Below are positions 36,037 to 45,600 of a stretch of 64,000 nt of DNA, piece after piece. The translations under genes were made by a program, and so were the position numbers. The notes under the pieces are model-generated. The model did not search any database, was not told where the DNA came from, and was given only the letters and a program-made list of their open reading frames with translations. Positions within the stretch are counted from its first letter, which is position 1. Every line of letters begins with the position of its first letter. This stretch comes from Gryllus longicercus (Eukaryota; Arthropoda; Insecta; Orthoptera; Gryllidae). The DNA lies in NCBI GenBank assembly GCA_038098605.1, contig JAZDUA010000767.1, positions 1 through 64,000 of the forward strand. The letters run 5' to 3'.

Positions 36037-36386
36037 GCCTACGTGGCTCCGCCTACGTGGCCCCGCCTACGTGGCCCCGCCTACGTGGCCCCGCCTACGT
36101 GGCCCCGCCTACGTGGCCCCGCCTACATGGCCCCGCCTCCGTCGCCCCGCCTCCGTCGCCCCGCCTCCGTCGCCCCGCCTCCGTCGCCCCGCCTCCGTCG
36201 CCCCGCCTCCGTCGCCCCGCCTCCGTCGCCCCGCCTCCGTCGCCCCGCCTCCGTCGCCCCGCCTCCGTCGCCCCGCCTCCGTCGCCCCGCCTCCGTCGCC
36301 CCGCCTCCGTCGCCCCGCCTCCGTCGCCCCGCCTCCGTCGCCCCGCCTCCGTCGCCCCGCCTCTGTCGCCCCGCCTCCGTCGCCCC
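36037..36386 (+). repeat. 14-bp minisatellite in two homogeneous blocks
   Basis: Seven units of GCCTACGTGGCCCC (36037-36134; one with CTCC and one with ACATGG) are followed without a phase change by 18 units of GCCTCCGTCGCCCC (36135-36386). All 25 units keep the 14-bp period. All plus-strand frames are open because the unit has no stop. Confidence 0.97.
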
Positions 36387-36389
36387 ACC

Positions 36390-36900
36390 TACACCGTCCC
36401 TGCCTAAGCCCACCTCGCCCATGCCGTCCCCGCTCACGGCGTCTCTGCTCAAGAATCTCCCCCTATCCCCACCTGTAGCCTACCACTTGTGCTCCAGCCC
36501 CCGCCCTCATCGCTGCCTCATCCGTCTCCAGCCGTTACACTGGCCCCGAACCCGCATTCGCAGTACTCGCGACACTCCGCAACTCGCCCTCTGCACGACG
36601 ATTTCGCCGCCGTCGGCAATGCCTGGGCTCTCGTAATACGCCGTCACCTCTACCACCACAATTGTCCCTCCCCATCAGAGTGCAGATTGGAAGTTTTCTT
36701 AAGGGAGGCGGTCAGAAATCGAAGAAAACCAAAATTAAGTAGGCCGAGATGCCGAAACAGGCGGTTCCATGTCTAGTACTAAGTGCGGATGCGATGAATG
36801 GTTCGTTCGTAAATGTTGCCTTGACCGTTCTCCACCGCCGGTCCCGCTTCCCTGCCGTCCTTCCAGCGCCGCTACGTCATGCGCATCCCCGCCCTCGCCA
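36390..36900. other. C-rich to mixed sequence
   Basis: Pyrimidine-rich continuation to about 36680, then mixed. No gene recognised. Confidence 0.4.
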
Positions 36901-36907
36901 CCGACTT

Positions 36908-37273
36908 GAATTTGAATTGAATTGAATTGAATTTGCCTTATTTTACGTGGCGAGACTCGGGCCAGGCCCGCTCTTCCGTCTGACCACGCAAATTTCGCTA
37001 CGCTCCTTTCATCTAGCAGAGAAAGGAGGTATTTCTTGGGCGAGAAACAGGCGATTTGAATTTAGCTCAGAGGCGTCATTTAGGCTTGAGGATCTTTTAC
37101 ATGCAAGTAAATGTACTAACATGGGACAGCCGGCTTTACTTCCCCTCCGAAGGAAGGCGTACGAAGGATTTTGTCGCCCCTAAAAATCCACGGCTTCGAT
37201 CGGGTTTGAACCCGCGAGCTTGGGTATAACAGTCCGGTACGCTAACCGTCACACCATCGCCGCCGCCAAACCG
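36908..37273 (-). mobile_element. SINE-A copy 3
   Basis: Full-length minus-strand copy. The tail is at the left (TTGAA repeats, 36908-36934), the body matches copy 1 closely, and the tRNA-like head ends with GGGTATAACAGTCCGG.. and ..ACACCATCGCC. A 3-bp deletion has removed the loop of the GGGCC-ATCA-GGCCC hairpin. The 7-mer ccgactt flanks it at 36901-36907 and 37274-37280. It is the copy closest to copy 1, so both are the youngest in the window. Confidence 0.88.
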
Positions 37274-37280
37274 CCGACTT

Positions 37281-38370
37281 CGTCGTTAGCAGTCGGAGCC
37301 TGCGCCCTCGCCGCCGCCGCCGCCGCCGCAACCTTTGCGCGAGGGCCTTGCGTGCGTGATGGTAACCGTTGTCGCGCTTGGGCAACAATGGCGGGGGGCG
37401 GGGCCGTGCGAGGGGAGGGGTCTTGTCGCTGCGCTGTAATTAACCTGCCGCGAAGGAGTGCTGAGGGCCGACCCCGCCCCCCCTCCCGCCCTCCCGCGCC
37501 TCCGTCGGCCCTCGGCCTTTCGGCGCACCGCAATCGGACCCGAATTCCGTTCGCCCCTCCCGCTCTCGCCCGAGCGGCGTAGCCCACTTCTGCTGATTCC
37601 GAAATTCCGCGGAAGGCCATCGAATGAAAAGGCGGGTCGGATTAGGTGGCGGATTCAGACGAACTAAATCAGCGGTACCCCTTTGCGCGTCTGCAAGTCG
37701 CGAGCGGCGATCGACTCACGATGAACTTTAATGGTAGTAGTTAAGTGATTACAATTTCGTTAATATTTTGTAATACGTACATGTGAGATTTCGAGATAAA
37801 GGACTTTTAGATGGGGAATTTCGACAAAATTAGTCATGCTGCCTTACTATGTCCTACTGCCTCATATGTCTTACAGTCAAGCAAGTGTTCAACAATGGAA
37901 TTATTTTATTTGTAGCAGCTGCCGAATTGAATATTCTGGACTTTACTTGAAGGCTGCGTTCGTTTCCTCTTATATCGCGTTAGTTTTCACAATTCTTGGT
38001 GGCTTGAGACTTGAATGAGCACTAGTGGTTAGAAATAGCTCGTGTTTTTTTTCGCAAGTAAAGAAGCAAACATGAGAGAGAAAATAACTATCATATACTC
38101 TTTCAACAAAAATTGTATTCACGCAGTACACAAGTATTTTCGTTTGCAGTTAACATTGCAAAGGCATTGTAGTTGCAAGTAGTTGACGTAATGAACGAAA
38201 TACTGCCATGCACTAATTTTTAGTTTATTGAAAATGTTTTTCTGAATCGTTAGAAGAAGTATTTTGAAAGATAACCATTTCATTTGCATGTGGTCACAAT
38301 TTCTTCGACTTTGTAGGATTGTGTGAATTTAAGAAATATCTATTATTTCGAGTATTTGCAGGAATTAAAT
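37281..38370. other. GC islet then AT-rich DNA
   Basis: 37281-37640 is GC/CpG-rich and open in four overlapping frames. The rest is AT-rich. No gene supported. Confidence 0.4.
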
Positions 38371-39300
38371 GTAGCACAGTAGTCATCCGCAGCGACTCTG
38401 ACCGTGAGGGTCTAGGATTCGAATCCTAACGGCGGCGGATTTTCCACACCTATTAAGTGGGGAGGTCGAATTCAGCTGCTGTCTGCAGACGTCTAGCGGC
38501 GGAAGTCTAGCGATTGCTTTTCGTGGTTTCTCCTATCAGTACGAGGAAAATGCTGGTACAGCGTCATATGAAAAGTGAGCACAGACCACCAGATCTTCGC
38601 TTGCTCTTTCTTCTCCTAACCTCACCCCCTACTTACACACGAACACACACACAAACGCATACACAAACGCATACACAAACGCATACACAAACGCATACAC
38701 AAACGCATACACAAACGCATACACAAACGCATACACAAACGCGCGCACAAACGCACACACAAACGCATACACAAACGCGCACACAAACGCATACACAAAC
38801 GCATACACAAACGCATACACAAACGCATACACAAACGCATACACAAACGCATACACAAACGCATACACAAACGCACACACAAACGCACACACAAACACAC
38901 ACACAAACACACACACAAACACACACACAAACACACACACAAACACACACAAACACACACACAAACACACACACAAACACACACACACGCTCACACACAA
39001 ACTGACACACACTCACGCACTCACACATACACTTACATGCATTACAGTTCCACACATGTCGGGAGATCAGGCACGAGATCAGTCTTAGAGATTTCCTCGA
39101 CGTGAGCAGCACCCGTTTGGGGAGATACCTGGATGAGTGATACCTGGATGAGAGATATCCCACACATCTCCGTCGTGCAGATCGGCGACTGAGCGCACCT
39201 TCCGCCAGGAGAGCAACGCATCAACCTCCAGGCATAAAAAAGTATTGACAACACTAATGGGATTAATGACCATAGCAGTTGACGTGCTTGACAACATCAA
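38371..39300 (+). mobile_element. SINE-B copy 4 with an internal minisatellite
   Basis: The clearest head of the family: A box TAGCACAGTAG (38372-38382) and B box GGATTCGAATCC (38415-38426) with a TAGGA/TCCTA T-stem. The middle block 'ggtttctcctatcagtacga' follows, then a CA-rich tract that here is ~390 bp long, then 'cacttacatgcattacagttcc', 'gggagatacctgg', 'gcagatcggcgac' and 'attaatgacc' with 'gcagttgacgtgc'. The blocks on both sides of the tract align with the other copies, in which the tract is only 10-20 bp. Confidence 0.78.
38633..39032 (+). repeat. 12-bp minisatellite ACAAACGCATAC inside SINE-B
   Basis: About 32 units, mostly ACAAACGCATAC, with GCGCAC and GCACAC variants and a gradual change to ACAAACACACAC on the right. 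The period of 12 keeps all frames open (Thr/Gln/His or Cys/Val translations). Confidence 0.96.
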
Positions 39301-40800
39301 TCAATCAACACTTTTCATATTTCTTACCCTGTGTATCTTATTATGTGTATTCTAAATGTGCAAAAAACCTTTAATCCACTACGCTCTAAAATTAGACCAG
39401 CTTAACATTTGTGTGTTTCAAGCAACTGCTGAAGCATGCGTTATTGCATAACTGTTAAGACCAGGATTCCTTCACTTATTCAATCAGATTCTCGATTTCC
39501 TTTGGTCTTTAACACATGCATAACCCAACATATACTTTAACCTTCATGTCCCGTATTGTTTTCCCAACAGCGATTCCTGTTTTCCAGGTACCAGTGGCAA
39601 TTCCACCGCAAGCACGCCCCATCAAAGTGCAGTGTCCTCCTTTGACACCGATTCCGCCCTTTCATGACCCCGAGAGGGCTGCCTTGACTTTTGGGCGGCA
39701 CCGTTATGAAAAGACGACACGCGACCCGCACGGTAGTTGATTCTTGCGCAGTTCCCTCAGTTCAGAAATGCTCTTTCAGCACTCTTCAAAACAGCTCTCG
39801 TTTAAATCACTTCGCACGAAATCGTAAACATTTACAAGGTGGGCGCATTTTGTAACTTTATTTCGGAAATGTAAAGAATTTGTTTATTTTTTACTATCTG
39901 AAACGCACAACTGTTTTGACACTTATAATGTACAAGATGAATACTAACCCTTCTTATGAAATCTTAGAACACATCCAACCTTAAAACTCTAATTAGTACA
40001 TTTTGCAAGTGTCAATATATATTTAATTAACATTTGCGTAAGAAACTGTGTATTGTAACTTCACTAAATTATATAAAATTAATTAAAATTTTATAGTACT
40101 ATATATTTACTAGCATGGGCAACAGCAAAGAAATTCGGTAAAATAATTGTGTGTACTGAAGTATCCTATAGATCTTGTTTATAATTAAAGATCTACATGT
40201 TCTTCATCACAATCGTCCATTATTTGAAAAAAAGTTGTGAGCCTTGTTCCTATCGGAATGCTTTCTAATTCTTATTCGAGAATTTTAAGATTTTTTGAGA
40301 GCATACTACATAAGATGATCCAGTTTTGCACATCCTTGGACGAAAGTTCTCTGGTCCTGACGAACCGCAATTGGCGTTGTACAATAGACTAGAGACAGTT
40401 CGCCAACTGCAACTCTTCACTCAAACTGAATGCATATTTTGTGTACAAGTACTTTGTACTCTTGTGGTCTTCATGGACTGACAATAACTTGATGTATCAG
40501 CGATAACGAGTGAAAGGGAGATAAGCTTTGAGAAAAAAGTGAAACTCAAGAGGCATTTAGAAGGCGACGTTAAATACTGAAATTTTCAATGACGCTCCAA
40601 TATTTCCTATCTCTTACCTTGAAATGTACGGCGTAATTTTATTATTTTAAAACTGTAAAGTTTAACGTATGAAACAATGCAGCCCCACCCCTGCTTTTCC
40701 AAATTAATTCTACCACTTTCCTCTCGCGGATTCCCATTGACAGAAATGACAACCATAGGCGTGCTCAGCCACTAGACAACGCCCCCAGAACCCCAGAAGG
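39301..40800. other. AT-rich unique sequence
   Basis: No element recognised. A short GC-richer patch at 39590-39730 is open on both strands. Confidence 0.4.
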
Positions 40801-40807
40801 AAGCTGG

Positions 40808-41026
40808 TTGGTGTGGCTGCTCCGATGCACGCCTGGCGTACCACAAGGATCGGCCGCCTACTCGGACGAGTTGCAAAACGCTGCCTGCCATTTCTCTCCA
40901 AGCCACGCTACGCCACGTCTCGGAGTGTTGAGTCATCCCATGTCATCGCTTTTCACACAGGCAGCGCCCGTCTGCACGGAGGGCCTTTTACAACTATGTT
41001 ATGCCGATGACAGAGTAGATTCATAG
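40808..41026 (+). pseudogene. Possible fragment with reverse-transcriptase-like motifs
   Basis: One frame contains GVPQGS (40835-40852) and, 55 codons later, YADD (41000-41011), two signature motifs of LINE reverse transcriptases in the right order. However, the block that normally follows GVPQGS (LSPxLF) is absent, the spacing is long, and no other RT motif is visible. It may be a scrambled or badly decayed LINE fragment, or a coincidence. Confidence 0.2.
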
Positions 41027-41029
41027 TCG

Positions 41030-43708
41030 AAGAATTCTAGTAAATGACTTTCTAAAGCACGAAGTACCGTGGCTCTATTGAGAGGGAAAATGCGGAGATT
41101 TAAAAAAAATAAAAGGTCAAGCATTTGAATTGAGCCCAGAAATTGCTGTTTTATTTAATATTTTTTAAGGTAATAGAAACTTGAATGACGCGTTTGTTTT
41201 ACATGCATATGTGTCCTTGTTTCTGTTCTCCAGGTACATCCAAGTATGAATACGTTCAAATATTTTCTTAGGTTTTACGTGCCGCTGGAGATTCTATTAC
41301 ACCAGGTTTTGTACCACGTTTATTCCTCCCACATTTTAGTCGTTCTGCAAGCGTCCCTTTCGTCATATTTTAAAAGGTGTCATTTATATTCTATTTTATC
41401 TTCGTTTTTATTTTATGAAGTTATCCGAACATGTACCAATATGAAACTTTAAGGTCAGTCTCGTATAGTTGTATCCACCTTGCACACTTCTAAAATAATA
41501 AGTTGATTTAGTTTCATTTATCCAAAATTGGTTACAGTTTTTTAATGATATTTACAGTTTTTAGACTCAATTCAAGAATTCAATAAATGTAATTTATAAT
41601 CAGAAAATATTTTTAAACATCTTTTAGATTTATAAACTTCAAAGAGTCAGTAACTGGATATACATTGCTACGAAACACAACGATGATGCAAGATCTTGTG
41701 ACCTCCGTTGCAAACTGCGATATACTGTTATTAAGTATTGCAATATATTTCGAAGTAGGAACATTCCAATTTAATGTATATGCTTACTGTACTATAGAAT
41801 GAGTTCTTAATGCTTTCAAAAGTGGTGATTTGAGAGCTCAATTTGTGTTGCATCCTTCAATCAATTTCTTCACAAACTTACCGACAGACTTAAAAGTTGT
41901 GATACACACACACTTAAAAGATGGTTCATAAAAATATGCCTAAACCTACATTTCTCAGACTACTTCAAAACCATACATTAAAAAAATAAAATGGATTGAA
42001 ATATTTTATAAAATACAATAATATATCAGGTTGTCGGGTCTGATGTAAAAAATGGAAGCAATAAAAATATCGATTAAATCGGATCGAATTCAGATTCTTC
42101 CCAGTAAACTAAGATTGTTCAGAATTACAGAGAATATTTTGATTTCGTATTTCACGTAAAAAATCGAATTGTTGAAAATTTGTATTAATCAACAGACACG
42201 TTTTACAAATACATTTTCTTCGATTATCTTCTTCAATCGATTATCTTCTTGTACATTAATAAATACTACCTCTTTACATTTTTCGAAACACATTGATTTT
42301 TTCCTTTAGAATAAAATTGCAATATCGTTTAAGCTTATATCATGTGTAAACGGTTCTGTACGATGTCGCAGACTCGGTACAGAACGCGTTTAGCCCTAAA
42401 AAGGTCACGACAGGATGGTTGAAAAGTTACCTAACCAACCCATGATACAGCACCGCACAAACAACAAAGAGAGAACGCAAAATGTTATATGACCACTATT
42501 AATTCTACAATGAGGGATTCTTCTCCTCCAATGTGATCCATGGTATCCGAAATTCGGAATCTTTGGAACAGTTACAACAATACCTTTTGAAAATTGTTAT
42601 AATTTATTTCGTATTTTCTCTAAAATATATATCATATTATCTAATCATCCGAAAGGAACAATTGATTTTTCAAATTAAACATTTTTTATCAATAGTTTAA
42701 ATGCGAGTGTTAAGAACAAAGTATTCTTATGATTTTTGAAAATTTCAGGAAACGTGGTTCATGTGCAATGTTCTCTCAAATGACTCGTATGTAAAACTCT
42801 CAAGGCGCATGTTAGAAAAATCTTCTATTTTAATTCACGACCTCTGAATATACAAGTTTATGATGGAATGTCCTTTTCCCGTATACCTTCTCCTCCCGCC
42901 ATTCATTTCTATCAGCACATTTCATCCGAATTCCGAAGAGACGCATCTGAGATTTACTTTTTTTTTAATAAATAATGCCCTAACTTAAGATGATCATCAT
43001 GTAGTCTTATAGAAATGGCATCGAAATGAAAATGAACATGCATTTTAAAAGGAACTAATTATTCCTTTAGCAAATTAATACGAAAGCCCATTGTATAACA
43101 ATAGTAACATAATGTTGCTTACGCATAGAGACTCGTAGATGATATAAAATAATGAGATTTAAAAATATATTTTAATTATAATGATATACTAATAGTAATA
43201 CAGCATTTAAAAATGAAAAACTGTTTTAATACATTGTTTTCGTTTTCATGTTCGTGACTTGTGTTATTGACACACCGAGAGTCATATAAAACGTTTTGCC
43301 ATCGAATATTCCCCATGTTTCCATGAAAAGTTAGAAAAATGTATACTAGTTGATCTCATTTACGTGAGAGGTGCCTGATATGTACCCACAAAATCAAAAG
43401 AATTGTGAATTGTTACCAAAATTACGTGACTTCACACTTTCGTAAATCCAATTTAGAAGAAGTGTCGTAATTTCTGAACTTTTTGCATAAATTTGTGTGA
43501 CATTTGCGAAGGGATTGCGTAGGCAACATCAGCAAAAGCACATAACGATGTATTCTCATCGAAGGTATTTTCTCTGTCAAAGCTTCATTATGACAATGCT
43601 TACATGCACAATGTGCACAGAAGAGGGACTTCGGGTGACGTGACAGTGATGAGCTTGGAGACTACCTTGAAAATGATATAGAGACGCCCAATTTTATTAT
43701 CCCTTGTA
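41030..43708. other. Very AT-rich sequence, no gene
   Basis: Nothing coding. A perfect 9-bp hairpin GTTCTGTAC/GTACAGAAC lies at 42353-42385 in a small GC-richer patch. Confidence 0.5.
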
Positions 43709-43864
43709 TAGGAAGAGACCTGTTATGATTTGAATGATTAAACATAGTCCTAGTAGGGATCCAAAGTTCCATCATGTTGAGATGTTAGATGGGGTTGGTA
43801 AATCAATTAATGAGTTATTTATAATTTTTAATAATGGATGATGTGTTCGTAGGGGTTTAGTCAT
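43709..43864 (-). pseudogene. CYTB: CYTB 5' fragment (mitochondrial origin)
   Basis: Cytochrome b is the mitochondrially encoded subunit of complex III. The fragment begins at ATG (43862-43864), 3 bp after the ND6 stop, and covers the first 52 codons, including NISTWWNFGSLLGLCLIIQ and TGLFL, with TGA and TGG both read as Trp. No frameshift or stop occurs under the mitochondrial code. It is cut off after TGLFL, before the first haem-ligand region. Confidence 0.95.
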
Positions 43865-43867
43865 TAG

Positions 43868-44221
43868 TTATGAATTTGAATGTCGTAGTGGTCCTTCTTG
43901 AAATGATGTAATTTTGACAATGATAATTAATGTAATTAGTAAATAGGTAATTGTAATAATTGTTAAAATGAAGTTTGGGTAGTTGTAGAGTTGATTTAGA
44001 TTATTATTTTATATTGTAATATTAATGATTTTGTTTATGAAAGAATCATTTTTGTATATATGAAATGATAATATATGATTATATATACTATTTGTAATTA
44101 GGATAATAATGGTGGATATTATGAAATTGGTAATTATGATTTTAATGGGTAATTGAAATATTTCATTTGATGCTAATCTTGTAATATAAATGAATAGTAC
44201 TAATATTCCTCCTAGGAAGAT
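43868..44221 (-). pseudogene. ND6: ND6 3' fragment (mitochondrial origin)
   Basis: NADH dehydrogenase subunit 6 is a membrane subunit of respiratory complex I. The fragment starts with the conserved FLGGMLVLFIYITSLASNE block, where the Ser after Thr is AGA (44177-44179), Ser only in the invertebrate code. It ends with the C-terminal KIT..EGPLR block and a TAA at 43868-43870. Insect ND6 is about 165-175 residues, so roughly the N-terminal third is missing. An in-frame TAA at 44009-44011, probably a former TTA, is the only disabling change, so the transfer is fairly recent or the sequence little decayed. Confidence 0.93.
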
Positions 44222-44293
44222 CTCATTAGCTCATTGGTCGGCGTCCTCCTTTTCCATAACGCGGCCCCGGGTTCGATTCCCGGTCGGGCAAGA
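44222..44293 (+). mobile_element. tRNA-like SINE head beside the NUMT
   Basis: A box TAGCTCATTGGT (44228-44239) and a perfect B box GGTTCGATTCC in a CCGGG/CCCGG T-stem (about 44267-44283). The anticodon arm and acceptor stem do not pair, so this is not an intact tRNA gene. The following ~250 bp may be its body. It begins at the base where mitochondrial identity stops. Confidence 0.55.
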
Positions 44294-44779
44294 TTATAGT
44301 GCTTTCCTTGCAATGTCTCAGTATATGTGGCAGTGTGACTATGAGAAAACTCACTTGTCAGGTAGAGAAGACCGGAATACGTCGTTGCGATGACTTCGTG
44401 CTAACCACACGTACTCAACCCAAGACCGGGAGGCCGGGCAGCTGGTACGCCATCGCTCGTACGCGGGGGCTGTCGCGCCAAGTACAGACAGGTGTAGAAA
44501 GAAAGAAATTGATGTTACATGGTTTGGCCAGTGCATTGGAAATGAATAACATCATTTTAAAAATCGCATATCTAGCATTTTACGGGCATTGTGTGTGTGT
44601 GTGACCCCACCTAAGGGTGCACTGCTCCATGTCCCACCTGATGCCGCTCGTCCGCGTCCCTGGCTGCTGGCTGCTGAGGCGGAGCGCGTGCAGCTGCTCA
44701 TCCGAGACGCCCTATTCTCCCTGTCGGCTGTAACGGCGAAAGGCGCGAGTGGAGGCGTGGATCAAAGGAAGACCTCCCC

Positions 44780-45600
44780 ACCCCCCACCCCTCGCCAGCG
44801 CCTCACCCCGCCTCGCCTCGCTCCAATCCACCTCACTCTGCTTCCCCTCGCCCCGCCCCTGCCCGCTCCGCCATGCCCCGATCTTGTTCTCTCGCCTCGC
44901 TCGGCCTCGCCGCCTCCCCCTCGCTCCTCCGATCCGCCGCTCCCCGCTCCACTCCGCCTCAGTCCGCTCCGCCTCACCTCATCGCCTCGCCCCTCCCCGC
45001 TCCGCTCCGCCTTGCCCAGATCTTCTTCTCTCGCCCCGCTCCCCCTCGACCCGCCCCATTCCTTGCCGCGTCGTACCCCGCTCCAACCCTTCCCCACTCC
45101 GCATCCTCCCGCTCCGACTCACTTCTCTCCACTTCGCCCCGCCCCGCTCCACCCCTCCCCGTCGCACCTGTCCGCATTATCCCGTCCTGCCCTCGCATCT
45201 TCCCCACTTCGCCCCGCCTCCACCCCGCCCCTTAACCCGGCGCTGCCCCGCCTCCAGCCGCCTCCGCACCGCCTTCGCCCCGCTTCCGCCCGCCCCCGCC
45301 TCTCTTCAGCCCCGCCTTCACCGCGCCTCTGCCCCGCCGCCGCCCCGCCCCGCCACCGCCCCGCCGCTGCCTCGCTTCTGCCCCGCTTCTGCCCCGCTTC
45401 CGCCCCGCTTATACCCAACTCCTGTCCGCCCCGAACCCGCATTACTCCGTTCCTCCCCTCACTTCGCCGTTGCACCCCGCCTGCCCTCCCCTCCCCGTCT
45501 TACCCGGTCCTCCCCTCTCCGCCTTATCCGGTCCCGTTTCCTTTTCCATCTCTCACGGTCCCACCCCGCCCCGCCCCGCCCCGCCCCGCCCCGTAGGCGC
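44780..45600 (+). repeat. C-rich degenerate minisatellite (CCGCCCCGCTCCGCC words)
   Basis: About 800 bp of C-rich DNA in irregular units of 5-15 bp (CCGCCCCG, CTCCGCCTC, CGCTTCTGCC), ending in CCCCG pentamers at 45565-45592. All three forward frames are open for hundreds of codons. On the minus strand it is G-rich with the same GGCGGGG words as the block at 5.49-5.83 kb. Confidence 0.85.

Larger units (their letters stand above)
43709..44221 (-). pseudogene. NUMT: nuclear copy of mitochondrial ND6-CYTB
   Basis: On the minus strand this 513-bp segment reads as the last ~117 codons of ND6, its stop, and then the first 52 codons of CYTB, as in insect mitochondrial genomes where ND6 lies just upstream of CYTB on the same strand. 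The reading requires the invertebrate mitochondrial code. Identity to mitochondrial DNA ends abruptly at both sides: in a CYTB codon at 43709 and inside ND6 near 44221. It cannot make protein under the nuclear code, and one in-frame TAA breaks ND6 even under the mitochondrial code. Confidence 0.95.

Noticed and set aside
38514..39163. Cys/Val-rich or Thr/Gln/His-rich protein
   Set aside because: Translations of the 12-bp ACAAACGCATAC array.
42353..42385. Perfect 9-bp hairpin GTTCTGTAC/GTACAGAAC as a regulatory RNA or transposon end
   Set aside because: One isolated hairpin with no second copy, no duplication and no conserved neighbour.
44222..44293. Functional tRNA gene
   Set aside because: A and B boxes and the T-stem are good, but the anticodon and acceptor stems do not pair, so it is called a SINE head.
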